A stretch of DNA of 64,000 nt from Natronospira elongata (GTDB taxonomy: Bacteria; Pseudomonadota; Gammaproteobacteria; Natronospirales; Natronospiraceae): NCBI RefSeq assembly GCF_034931365.1, contig NZ_JAYGII010000005.1, forward strand, positions 62,001-126,000. The letters run 5' to 3'. Made by a program: the position numbers and the translations under genes. The notes under the pieces are model-generated. The model saw nothing but the letters and a program-made list of their open reading frames with translations, was not told the origin of the DNA and searched no databases. Numbering within the stretch: the stretch's first letter is position 1; each line of letters opens with the position of its first letter. Positions 8,273 through 16,733 of the stretch are shown piece after piece.

Positions 8273-8426
8273 AGCTACGAGCTACGAGCGGCGAGCGGCG
8301 AGCTGGCCCTGCCGGCCCGCGGGGCCGTGCTCTCTAACTCGCTCATCGCTGACTGAACCGCCGCCATGGGCACGGTCCTTAGGGCTGCACGGCCAGCTCG
8401 CCGCTCGCAGCTCGAAGCTCGCAGCT
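8273..8426. repeat. Heptad-repeat element, copy B (between hslV and hslU)
   Basis: Same architecture as the copy at 6690-6852. The left arm begins AGCTACGAGCTACGAGCGG. The centre of about 80 nt contains CCGTGCTC and CACGGTC, and the right arm CTGCACGGCCAGCTCG is followed by GCTCGCA/GCTCGAA units. The element starts at the base right after the hslV stop codon (8427-8429) and ends about 57 nt before the hslU start, so it splits an otherwise tight operon. A folded RNA from it could reduce or uncouple hslU expression. Confidence 0.8.
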
Positions 8427-8960
8427 CTACAACGCTTCAAGCACGATATTCCGATTGGTATAAACACAAATATCCGCCGCGATCTCCAGCGACTTTTGCG
8501 CCACGTCGGCGGCGGGCAGGTCGGTGTTTTCCATCAGGGCTCGGGCCGCAGCCTGGGCGAAGCTGCCACCGGAACCGATGGCCATGATGCCTTCTTCCGG
8601 CTCGATCACATCGCCATTGCCGGAAATAATCAGCGAGACCTCCCTGTCCGCCACACAAAGAAGGGCCTCGAGTCGCCGCAGGGCACGATCGGTCCGCCAG
8701 TCCTTGGCCAGTTCCACCGCCGCCCGGGTGAGATTGCCACTGTGTTTCTGGAGCTGACCTTCAAAGCGCTCGAACAGGGTAAAGGCGTCGGCGGTACCAC
8801 CGGCAAAGCCGGCCAGGACCTTGTTGTCGTGCAGCTTGCGGACCTTGCGGGCATTGCCCTTCATGATGGTATTGCCCAGGGAAACCTGGCCATCGCCGGC
8901 CATGGCCACCTGCTCACCACGGCGCACACTGAGTACGGTGGTACCTCGATACTGCTCCAT
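8427..8960 (-). CDS. hslV: ATP-dependent protease peptidase subunit HslV (ClpQ)
   Basis: Proteasome-like N-terminal threonine peptidase, partner of HslU. The catalytic threonine after processing is T7 in GTTVLSVRR, so the propeptide is six residues (MEQYRG). Other signatures are VAMAGDGQVSLG, AGFAGGTADAFTLFERFE, and IAIGSGGSFAQAAARALMENT-like sequence towards the end. Length 177 is standard. AGGAGCCAGCA precedes the ATG. It follows xerC by about 60 nt. A heptad-repeat element begins immediately after its stop. Confidence 0.97.
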   Translation of the reverse strand: MEQYRGTTVLSVRRGEQVAMAGDGQVSLGNTIMKGNARKVRKLHDNKVLAGFAGGTADAFTLFERFEGQLQKHSGNLTRAAVELAKDWRTDRALRRLEALLCVADREVSLIISGNGDVIEPEEGIMAIGSGGSFAQAAARALMENTDLPAADVAQKSLEIAADICVYTNRNIVLEAL

Positions 8961-9022
8961 TGCTGGCTCCTGCTTGTCCGGGATGGGGATGATGCCGGGA
9001 AATGGCGGCTACTGAAACCCGG

Positions 9023-9970
9023 TCACTCCTGATCGTCGACGGCCTGTGGCGGCTTGCGGCGACGGGCGCGCGGATGCGCCTTGTCATATGTGCGGGCGAG
9101 ATGCTGAAAATCAAGGTGGGTGTAGATCTGGGTGGTACTGATGTCGGCATGGCCGAGCAGTTCCTGCACCGCGCGCAGGTCGCCGCTGGACTCCAGCAAG
9201 TGGCTGGCAAAGGAATGGCGCAGCAGATGGGGGTAGGCAGGGACGGGCAGCCCCAGGACCCGGGCCCAGTGACGGATGCGGGCCTGAATATTGCGATGGC
9301 TGAGGCGGGTCCCGCGCTGGCTGACAAAGACCGCCTGCTCACCTTCCTCGGCCATGGCGCTTCGATCCCGCAGCCAGTCCCTAAGGGCATCGGCTGCCTT
9401 GCGCCCCATGGGGACGATGCGGGTCTTGCTGCCCTTGCCGGTGACCCGAACCATGCCCTCGGCAAAATCGATCTGATTCAGATCCAGGCCAGCCAATTCG
9501 GCCAGACGCAGGCCGGCGCCATAGAACAGCTCCATCACCGCCCGGTCACGACGCGCCAGCACCGTGTCGGCAGGCATGTCCAGCAAAACCCCAACCTGAT
9601 CGGCATCCAGGGTGGCCGGAAGTCGCTTGCCGGCCTTGGGGGCCGTCACCTGCTCGGCCGGGTTGTGGCTGAGTCGGCGCTCGCGGATCAGATGCCGACA
9701 GAGATTGCGGACCGCCGACAGGCGCCGCTGGATACTGCGCGCGGACTGGCCCCGGCGACGCTGGAGAGCGGCCCACTGGCGAACATGTTGACTGTCGAGC
9801 GCCGTCCAGCCAGTGATGCCCTGGGCAGCCAGCCAGTCGAGAAATCCAGCCAGATCGCGGCGATAGGCGTTTAGGGTGCGGGGCGAAAGCCGACGCACAT
9901 GGGCAATGTAGTGAAGGTAGGCATCAACGTCCCCGGCCAGCGGAGACCGGGATTCAGACGCCACGCTCAC
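9023..9970 (-). CDS. xerC: Tyrosine recombinase XerC
   Basis: Site-specific recombinase that, with XerD, resolves chromosome dimers at dif. It has an N-terminal SAM-like DNA-binding domain (about 10-115) and a C-terminal catalytic domain. All catalytic residues are visible: R155 (GAGLRLAEL), K179 (TGKGSK), H248 and R251 (PHLLRHSFAS), H274 (LLGHADISTTQIYTH) and nucleophile Y283. Length 315 is slightly above E. coli XerC (298). It overlaps the DUF484 gene by 17 nt, the conserved dapF-DUF484-xerC operon. Confidence 0.96.
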   Translation of the reverse strand: MSVASESRSPLAGDVDAYLHYIAHVRRLSPRTLNAYRRDLAGFLDWLAAQGITGWTALDSQHVRQWAALQRRRGQSARSIQRRLSAVRNLCRHLIRERRLSHNPAEQVTAPKAGKRLPATLDADQVGVLLDMPADTVLARRDRAVMELFYGAGLRLAELAGLDLNQIDFAEGMVRVTGKGSKTRIVPMGRKAADALRDWLRDRSAMAEEGEQAVFVSQRGTRLSHRNIQARIRHWARVLGLPVPAYPHLLRHSFASHLLESSGDLRAVQELLGHADISTTQIYTHLDFQHLARTYDKAHPRARRRKPPQAVDDQE

Positions 9971-10679
9971 CCGGGGCCGGTTGCCGGGCCAGGGTGGCGG
10001 CCACCAGGTCGGCCATCCGCTCCAGGAAGAGGGTTCCCTGGGTCGCGCTGAAATGGTCCTTGTTGCGGCTGCCGATGGCGATCATGCCCTGGCTGGCATC
10101 GGCCCCCAGGGGTACCAGGGCAGCCGAGCCCACCCGACCCTCGGCCTTCTCGCCGAAGAGAAAGGCGAGCTGGGCCTCGCTCAGACGGCCCAGTTGGGGG
10201 CGGCCACCGCGAAGGAAATTGCGGAAGGCTGACAGCCCGGGATCCTCCGGATGCACCAGGCGGGCCGGTGAATCGCCGCCGTCATCGGAGCGATCGGCAA
10301 ACAGGCAGATGATCACCTCGTCGGCGTCGAAACGGTTTCTCAGCACATCGTCCAGCCCGGCGACCAGTTCCTGGCGATCGCTGGCGGTGACCAGGGCCAG
10401 GGCCAGTTGGTGCATGCGGTCGATCAGACTGTCATTGCTGCGGGCCACATCCACCAGGTCCACCAGCCGGCGCTCCAGCTGGCGATTCTGCTGGCGCAGC
10501 ACGGCCACCTGCTTTTCCACCAGGGAGACAGCCTCGCCGCTGTGGTGGGGCACGCGCAGCCGACTCACCAGCTCCGGATGGCGATCGAAGAAATCCGGTT
10601 GGCTGTTGAGGTAGTCGATGACCGACGCTTCATCCGCCGCCATCGAATTATCATTTCCAAGTTTGCGCTCTGTGCTCAT
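9954..10679 (-). CDS. DUF484 family protein
   Basis: Cytoplasmic protein of 241 residues found between dapF and xerC in many Gammaproteobacteria. The N-terminal helical part contains VIDYLNSQPDFFDRHPELVSRLRVPH and a coiled-coil stretch (LVEKQVAVLRQQNRQLERRLVDLVDVARSND). The C-terminal half resembles a GAF domain (ADEVIICLFADR through GMIAIGSRNKDHF). The biochemical function is unknown. The start is coupled to dapF through an ATGA overlap; an internal ATG at 10643 is possible but less likely. Confidence 0.9.
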   Translation of the reverse strand: MSTERKLGNDNSMAADEASVIDYLNSQPDFFDRHPELVSRLRVPHHSGEAVSLVEKQVAVLRQQNRQLERRLVDLVDVARSNDSLIDRMHQLALALVTASDRQELVAGLDDVLRNRFDADEVIICLFADRSDDGGDSPARLVHPEDPGLSAFRNFLRGGRPQLGRLSEAQLAFLFGEKAEGRVGSAALVPLGADASQGMIAIGSRNKDHFSATQGTLFLERMADLVAATLARQPAPGERGV

Positions 10680-11530
10680 AACCGAATACTTCCCTTGAAT
10701 ACGTACTCGGCCGGGCCCTGCATCCAGAGCGGCCTGCCGTCTCCCTCAAAGCTTATCACGAGATTTCCACCTTGCAGCCCCATATCCACCCGTTCATCAA
10801 ACCAGCCGGCCCGCCGACCAGCGGCCATGGCGGCACAGGCGCCGCTGCCACAGGCCAGGGTCTCGCCCGCGCCACGCTCCCAGACCCGCAGGCGGGCCCG
10901 GTCACGACCGCGGACCTCCAAAAAGCCCACATTGACCCGCTCGGGAAAGGCCGGGTGGTTCTCAATGCGCGGGCCCAGCTCGCTCACCGGCGCCCGCTCA
11001 ACATCCTCAACGCGAATCACCGCGTGGGGATTGCCCATGGAGACCAGGTGCAGCGTCACAAGCTGCTCGTCCAGCTCAAGGGTAACCGGGCCCGGGGCGG
11101 GCTGATCGAAGCGGGCCGGCAGGCTGCCCGGGCGAAAATCCGGGCGGCCCATATTCACCTTCACCCCGGCCTCGCCGGCCAGTTCGGCAATCATGACACC
11201 ACCACGGGTGCCAAGGCGGATGGGGCCGTCAGCGGCATGGCCGGCGTCTACCGCCAGGCGCGCCACGCAACGGGCCCCATTGCCGCATTGGCTGACTTCG
11301 CTGCCGTCGGCGTTGAAGACCTGATAAAAGAAATCGCTGTCCCGGTCACGCGGCGCGGCCAGCACCAGGATCTGGTCACAACCCACGCCCAGGCGGCGAT
11401 GGGCAATCCGGCGAACCTGTTCGGAGCTGAGTGAAACCGGCCTGGCCACCGCGTCGAAGACGACGAAGTCATTGCCCAGGCCCTGCATTTTGAAAAAATC
11501 GCGCGCCAAGTAAGCAGCCTCAGTTCGCAT
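10676..11530 (-). CDS. dapF: Diaminopimelate epimerase
   Basis: Converts LL- to meso-diaminopimelate for lysine and peptidoglycan synthesis without PLP, using two cysteines as acid and base. Both are present: C82 in the first repeat (NADGSEVSQCGNGARC) and C227 in the second (ACGSGACAAM). FFKMQGLGNDFVVFD is the family N-terminus. Length 284 is close to E. coli DapF (274); the extra residues are at the N-terminus, so a slightly later start is conceivable. The ATG overlaps the end of the CoA-binding gene by 11 nt and the stop overlaps the DUF484 start. Confidence 0.96.
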   Translation of the reverse strand: MRTEAAYLARDFFKMQGLGNDFVVFDAVARPVSLSSEQVRRIAHRRLGVGCDQILVLAAPRDRDSDFFYQVFNADGSEVSQCGNGARCVARLAVDAGHAADGPIRLGTRGGVMIAELAGEAGVKVNMGRPDFRPGSLPARFDQPAPGPVTLELDEQLVTLHLVSMGNPHAVIRVEDVERAPVSELGPRIENHPAFPERVNVGFLEVRGRDRARLRVWERGAGETLACGSGACAAMAAGRRAGWFDERVDMGLQGGNLVISFEGDGRPLWMQGPAEYVFKGSIRL

Positions 11531-11951
11531 CGGCCTGCATCAGGGGCACGCCATCGCGATAGATGCAGCGATCCATGACCACAAACAGGCCGGCATCCAC
11601 GGCGCGTCTTGCGGCATCCCGGTCGATCACGCCGTCCTGCAGCCAGAGCGCGGGCACACCGGCGGCGATGGCGTCATCCACCACCTCGGCCACATGCTCG
11701 GGTCGGCGGAAGACCACCGCCATATCCACCGGACCGTTCAGATCCCGAAGGCTGGGCACTGCGGGTACCCCCATCACCTCGTGGCTGCCGGGCCGCACAG
11801 CGGTCAGCTCGAAACCGAGGCGCTTGAGGGCAGCGCCCACGCCGTGGCTGGGACGCCCTTCCTTGGGCGAGAGGCCGACCACCGCAATGCGGCGGGTGCG
11901 ATTCAACTGCTCTGCAATGGCTTGCTCGTCGGGATTCCTGAATCCACTCAT
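11520..11951 (-). CDS. CoA-binding domain protein (YccU-like)
   Basis: A 143-residue Rossmann-fold protein of the CoA_binding_2 family. Visible features are RRIAVVGLSPKEGRPSHGVGAALKRLGFELTAVRPG (glycine-rich nucleotide loop), GVPAVPSLRDLNGPVDMAVVFRRPEHV and VPALWLQDGVID. The physiological role is not known. The start is set by an excellent AGGAGG six nt before the ATG at 11951; reading on to 12050 would add 33 non-family residues. It runs into dapF with an 11-nt overlap. Confidence 0.9.
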   Translation of the reverse strand: MSGFRNPDEQAIAEQLNRTRRIAVVGLSPKEGRPSHGVGAALKRLGFELTAVRPGSHEVMGVPAVPSLRDLNGPVDMAVVFRRPEHVAEVVDDAIAAGVPALWLQDGVIDRDAARRAVDAGLFVVMDRCIYRDGVPLMQADAN

Positions 11952-12018
11952 CCGTGATCCTCCTGCGCTGGGCGATTGCGCCCCATTATGGGGCCGACCC
12001 CCTGCGCTTGCCACCGGC

Positions 12019-14310
12019 TCAGGCGCCGGCTGGCAAATCCGGCGCCGCAATTACCCGATTGCGCCCCCCTCGCTTGCCCGCATACAGGGCTTCATCGGCC
12101 CGGCGAATGCTGTTTTCCACCGCCTGAGCGGGGTCCAGCGGGGCCACGCCGAAACTGAGGTTGACCGCGATCCGGTCATCCTGATAAGGCACCTCGCTGG
12201 CGGCAATACGGGCACGGAGGGCCTCGGCAAGCTCCACGGCGCCGGCGGTATCGGTTTCCGGCAGCAGGATCAGGAATTCCTCGCCACCCCAGCGGGCGAC
12301 ACTGTCCTGAGCCCGCAGGCGTTCGCGGAATTGAGCGGCCACGGCTTGCAGGACCGCATCACCGGCTTCATGGCCCAGACTGTCGTTGATGCGCTTGAAA
12401 TGATCGATATCGCACAGTATCAGGGCCGCCGGCCGCTGACTGCGCTGAATCCTTACCCACTCGTCGTCCAGACGCTCCTGCATGCAGCGCCGATTCGGCA
12501 AGGCGGTAAGGCTGTCGCTGCGCGCCAGCCGCTCCATCTCGCAACGCGCATGTTCAGCAGCTTCCTTTTCAACGGCCAACTGTTCCAGGTGCCGTGCCCG
12601 CCGGAAGGCGGAAACCGCATGCTCCCGGAAACGCCGATAGCTGTCCCGGTCGGCCACGTTAAAGGCATCTTCATACTTCTGACTCTGAAGAATGAGATAG
12701 CCGGCCACTTCCCCATCCATGGTGATGGCGATGGCCAGCATGGCGAGACTGGGGTCTTCCTTCTGAAGGGACTCATGACCGCGGATGCCTTCGGGCCGAC
12801 GACGCAAATACACACCCTCGCAGAGGCTTTCCGCATCATTCAAGTAGCGGGCCCGAGCCTCGGCCTCGCTAAGCCGTACCTTGCGAATGCCCTGGTAGCG
12901 GAACCCCTTCCAGACCGCCGGGTAGAAAGTGCCTTCCGGCGATCTGACCATGAAGGCCCCTCGATCAGCCGGCTCGAAAAAGTCGGTGGCCTCTTCCAGG
13001 ATGCGGGAGAGCAGACTGGCGAACTCTTCCTCATTGTTTAGGGCCGCCACCAGACGGTCCATGGCATTGAGTTCATCGTTTCGGGCGGCGATGAGCCGGT
13101 TACTGCGACTCTTGATGAGAAAGCGGTTCCACAGCAGGATGAGGATCAGCGCAAGGCCGAGGGCACCGATGAGCAAGGCATTGCGTACCACACGCTGAGT
13201 CTGGCGTTCCTGCTCCAGCAGGCGAATCTCCTGTTCCCTTTCATCGGCCTGAAACAGGGCACGCATTTCCGCAATCTGGCGTTGCCGGTGCTCACCCTGC
13301 AGTTCCTGCACCAGCTCCAGCTGGCGGGTGCGGGCCTCCAGGGCCGCCGGGTAATCACCGCGAGCGGCATGCAGCTCGGCCATTCGATTGAAATGCCCAA
13401 CACGGAGATTATCGGAATCGATCTCCTCAATGATTTCCCAACTGGCCGCCAGGTATTCTTCCGCCCTTGGGAAATCCTCCTGCAGGATGTAGGTGTAGCC
13501 AAGGTTATGCAGGGAGCGGGCCTCGCCTCGTCGATTGCCCACCTCCTTGTAAAGTGCCAGCGCCCGCTGATGCCAGCGCTCGGTCTCCGCCAGCTCACCC
13601 TCAAGCCAAGCCACCACGGCGAGATTGTTGTAGGACGCCGCCATGCCCTCGCTATCGCCAATGGCTTCGCGAATGGCCAGGCTTTCTCGATTGAGCGCTT
13701 CGGCGCGCGCCAGATCCTGATGGTGGCGGGCGATCACCGCCAGGTTGTTCAGGGCCGAGGCATAACCTTCCTGATAATCACCGCCCTCGAAGCGCTCCCG
13801 CATGCGTTGGAAATAATTTTCGGCAGCATCCAGGTCCTGGGTATGAAAATGTACTTCCCCGATCCGGGCCTCCAGTTCACCGGCAGCCTGTGGTTTTTCC
13901 AGGTTATCGGCGAGACGGAGGGCGTCATAGAGAACTTCCAGGGCACGATCGTATTCCTCCAGATCGGTCAGGGTATTGCCGAGACCGGTCAGGGCCTCGA
14001 GCGCTCCCACCTGATCCTCGCTGCGGCGAAAGGCATCCAGGGCCCGTTGAAAAGCCTGACGTGCCAGTGACGGCCGCTCGAGCTCCTGGTTGATCTGGGC
14101 ACGCTCGATTTCGGCCTCGGCAAGTTGCTGGAAGTCGCCGACCTGCTCGGCAGCGGCCACCCTGTCTTCGACGGCGGCCAACCGGGCCTGAATATCATCT
14201 GCCTGCGCCGCCCGGGCGGCGACTGGCATCGCCGTCAAAAGCAGCAAAAGCCCCAGCAGCAAGCAGCCGGTCCAGGCACGCAGTTTGTCATCCGGGGCAG
14301 GGATCCCCAT
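12019..14310 (-). CDS. TPR sensor diguanylate cyclase
   Basis: Membrane-bound c-di-GMP synthase with a periplasmic TPR sensor. A signal/anchor lies at about residues 12-35. At least six TPR-like repeats follow to about 330 (for example ASALNNLAVIARHHQDLARAEALNRESLAIRE), then a transmembrane helix (about 375-393), a short coiled coil, a GAF-like region (about 410-570) and the GGDEF domain. The active-site motif is GGEEF at 675-679, preceded five residues upstream by an RxxD inhibitory site (RAQD), so the cyclase is predicted active and product-inhibited. The ligand is unknown. It follows ubiD by 144 nt. Confidence 0.9.
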   Translation of the reverse strand: MGIPAPDDKLRAWTGCLLLGLLLLLTAMPVAARAAQADDIQARLAAVEDRVAAAEQVGDFQQLAEAEIERAQINQELERPSLARQAFQRALDAFRRSEDQVGALEALTGLGNTLTDLEEYDRALEVLYDALRLADNLEKPQAAGELEARIGEVHFHTQDLDAAENYFQRMRERFEGGDYQEGYASALNNLAVIARHHQDLARAEALNRESLAIREAIGDSEGMAASYNNLAVVAWLEGELAETERWHQRALALYKEVGNRRGEARSLHNLGYTYILQEDFPRAEEYLAASWEIIEEIDSDNLRVGHFNRMAELHAARGDYPAALEARTRQLELVQELQGEHRQRQIAEMRALFQADEREQEIRLLEQERQTQRVVRNALLIGALGLALILILLWNRFLIKSRSNRLIAARNDELNAMDRLVAALNNEEEFASLLSRILEEATDFFEPADRGAFMVRSPEGTFYPAVWKGFRYQGIRKVRLSEAEARARYLNDAESLCEGVYLRRRPEGIRGHESLQKEDPSLAMLAIAITMDGEVAGYLILQSQKYEDAFNVADRDSYRRFREHAVSAFRRARHLEQLAVEKEAAEHARCEMERLARSDSLTALPNRRCMQERLDDEWVRIQRSQRPAALILCDIDHFKRINDSLGHEAGDAVLQAVAAQFRERLRAQDSVARWGGEEFLILLPETDTAGAVELAEALRARIAASEVPYQDDRIAVNLSFGVAPLDPAQAVENSIRRADEALYAGKRGGRNRVIAAPDLPAGA

Positions 14311-14454
14311 GTCGACACCTCAGGCGCAGGCGAAGGAGCAGCGGGCAAATCCGCAAAGGCCTTCTCACAACATAGAATCCGCATCCCTCGAATTGTCAGA
14401 TTTCGAGGACTAACGGATCAACCACGAGTACAGGCGGCGGCAATGCCGTCATCG

Positions 14455-15921
14455 TCAATCGATGCCCAACTCATCCCAGATGGCATCAACACGCTGCTTG
14501 GTCTCGACATCCATGTGGATTGGCCGACCCCATTCCCGTTGCGTCTCTCCAGGCCATTTGCTGGTGGCATCCATCCCCATCTTGGAGCCGAGTCCGGATA
14601 CCGGGGAGGCGAAATCCAGATAGTCGATGGGCGTGTTCTCCACCATGACGGTATCCCGAGCCGGATCCATGCGTGTGGTCATGGCCCAGATCACGTCCTG
14701 CCAGTCCCTTGGGTTGACGTCCTCGTCGACGACGATGACGAACTTGGTGTACATGAACTGGCGCAGAAACGACCAGGTTCCCATCATCACCCGCTTGGCG
14801 TGGCCCGGATACTGTTTCTTCATGCTGATCACCGCCATGCGATAGGAGCAACCCTCCGGCGGCAGGTAGAAGTCGATGATCTCGGGAAAGGTCTTCTGTA
14901 GGATGGGCACGAAAACCTCGTTGAGGGCGACCCCCAGCACGGCCGGTTCATCCGGCGGCCGGCCGGTGTAAGTGCTGTGATAGATGGGTTCTTTACGCCG
15001 GGTGATGCGAGCAATGGTAAAGACCGGAAAGCGCTCGACTTCGTTGTAGTAGCCGGTGTGATCACCGAAGGGGCCTTCGGCGGCCATGTCATCGGGATGG
15101 ATATGGCCTTCCAGCACGATCTCCGCCGAAGCAGGGACCTGGAGATCCGAACCCAGGCATTTGACCAGTTCGGTACGGGCACCACGGAGCAGGCCGGCGA
15201 AGGCGTATTCAGACAGACGATCAGGCACCGGGGTCACGGCGGCCAGGATGGTCGCCGGATCAGCCCCCAGGGTGACGGCAATGGGAAAGGGCTCTCCCGG
15301 GTGGGCCTGCTGCCAGGACTGAAAATCCAGGGCACCCCCGCGATGGCCCAGCCAGCGCATGATGACCCGGTTGCGGCCGATCAGCTGTTGACGATAGATG
15401 CCCATGTTCTGGCGGCCGCCATCCGGTCCCCGGGTGGTAACCAGGCCCCAGGTGATCAGCGGCCCGGCATCGCCGGGCCAGCAGGTCTGCACCGGGAGCT
15501 TGCCCACATCCACATCCTCGCCTTCCAGGACCTCATCCTGGCAGGGCGCCTTCTTCACGACCTTGGGCGCCATACTCATGACCTTGCGGAATATCGGCAG
15601 CTTCTCCCATGCGTCCCGCATCCCCTTGGGCGGATCCGGCTCCTTGAGAAAGGCCAGCAGGCGCCCGATCTCACGCAGGGACTCGATCGACTCGGCCCCC
15701 ATGCCCAGGGCCACGCGTTCGGTGGTGCCGAAGAGATTGGCCAGTACCGGCGTGTCATGACCGGTGGGATTCTCGAACAGCAGTGCCGGGCCCCCGGCGC
15801 GCAGGGTGCGATCACCGATTTCCGTCATTTCCAGTTTCGGATCCACCGGATGGCTGATCCGCTTGAGCAGGCCGCGCTGTTCCAGTTGATCGATGAAATC
15901 GCGCAGGTCTTTGTATTCCAT
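14455..15921 (-). CDS. ubiD: 4-hydroxy-3-polyprenylbenzoate decarboxylase UbiD
   Basis: Prenylated-FMN-dependent decarboxylase of the ubiquinone pathway. The family N-terminus is MEYKDLRDFIDQLEQRGLLKRI. Further signatures are NMGIYRQQLIGRNRVIMRWLGHRGGA, AVTLGADPATILAAVTPVPD, EIVLEGHI, EGPFGDHTGYYNEVERFPVFTI, and the C-terminal IVVDEDVNPRDWQDVIWAMTTRMDP. Length 488 matches E. coli UbiD (497). No ubiX is nearby. It is transcribed away from the divergent ParA-like gene. Confidence 0.97.
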   Translation of the reverse strand: MEYKDLRDFIDQLEQRGLLKRISHPVDPKLEMTEIGDRTLRAGGPALLFENPTGHDTPVLANLFGTTERVALGMGAESIESLREIGRLLAFLKEPDPPKGMRDAWEKLPIFRKVMSMAPKVVKKAPCQDEVLEGEDVDVGKLPVQTCWPGDAGPLITWGLVTTRGPDGGRQNMGIYRQQLIGRNRVIMRWLGHRGGALDFQSWQQAHPGEPFPIAVTLGADPATILAAVTPVPDRLSEYAFAGLLRGARTELVKCLGSDLQVPASAEIVLEGHIHPDDMAAEGPFGDHTGYYNEVERFPVFTIARITRRKEPIYHSTYTGRPPDEPAVLGVALNEVFVPILQKTFPEIIDFYLPPEGCSYRMAVISMKKQYPGHAKRVMMGTWSFLRQFMYTKFVIVVDEDVNPRDWQDVIWAMTTRMDPARDTVMVENTPIDYLDFASPVSGLGSKMGMDATSKWPGETQREWGRPIHMDVETKQRVDAIWDELGID

Positions 15922-16103
15922 GCCATTGCACCCTGGGTCGCTTGAATGAGCGCATGATAGCAGCCCGTGCGTTTGCGAGCCGCTGGTTCAATCGGTTCCA
16001 GCGTCGCAAGCGGAGGGTGTTCGGGGGATGCTTCCGACGTTTGCCGCGAGTTCTTCTATACTTCAGGCGACACACACCGAGGAAACGGACCGAAGGAGCC
16101 GGC

Positions 16104-16733
16104 ATGCGCCAGATCATGGTTCTGAATCCCAAGGGTGGTTCAGGTAAGACAACACTCGCCACCAATCTTGCCGCCTATTACGCCAGCGAGGGACACGATG
16201 TGGTTCTTGCGGATTTCGATCCCCAGGAGTCGAGCCTTGCCTGGCTGGAACGTCGAGACGAGAAATGGCCGGATATCCGCGGCATGGTCGCCCATGAAGA
16301 AGGCCTTCAGGGGGTGGGACAGCCGGATTATCTGATCATTGATGCGCCGGCCGGGGTGCGCGGCCCGGCATTGACGGAATTGCTGCGGCGGACCGAAACC
16401 GTGCTGATCCCGGTGCTGCCCTCCCCGGTGGACATGGAGGCAGCCACCCGTTTCGTCAAGGAATTACGAGAAAACGCCCGCTATGATCGGGTCAAGACCG
16501 CCCTGGTGGGTAATCGGGTCAAGGACCATACCCGCATTACGGCCAGCCTCTATCGTTTTCTCGAGCGCCAACGGGTCCCCTATGTCGGCGCCCTGCGGGA
16601 TACCCAGAACTACGTCAGGGCCTTTGACCGCGGCATCGGTGTCTGGGAGATGGCGCCCTATATGAGCTACCAGGATTGGGAGCAGTGGGACCCCATTATC
16701 GAGTGGCTGGATTCGGCTCGGAGTCGTCCCTGA
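16104..16733 (+). CDS. Orphan ParA/MinD-type P-loop ATPase
   Basis: A 209-residue SIMIBI-class ATPase. It has the deviant Walker A KGGSGKTT with the signature lysine (residues 10-17), the A' motif VLADFDPQES and Walker B YLIIDAPAG. It lacks the N-terminal DNA-binding extension of chromosomal ParA. AAGGAG lies before the ATG at 16104, which is preferred to an upstream in-frame ATG at 15942. There is no parB next to it, so a cargo-positioning or plasmid-type ParA role is as likely as chromosome segregation. Its last 38 nt overlap the 3' end of the convergent hybrid kinase gene. Confidence 0.88.
   Translation: MRQIMVLNPKGGSGKTTLATNLAAYYASEGHDVVLADFDPQESSLAWLERRDEKWPDIRGMVAHEEGLQGVGQPDYLIIDAPAGVRGPALTELLRRTETVLIPVLPSPVDMEAATRFVKELRENARYDRVKTALVGNRVKDHTRITASLYRFLERQRVPYVGALRDTQNYVRAFDRGIGVWEMAPYMSYQDWEQWDPIIEWLDSARSRP

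Noticed and set aside
15942..16103. N-terminal extension of the ParA-like protein
   Set aside because: The 54 added residues are Arg/Phe-rich and unlike the family; AAGGAG directly precedes the ATG at 16104.
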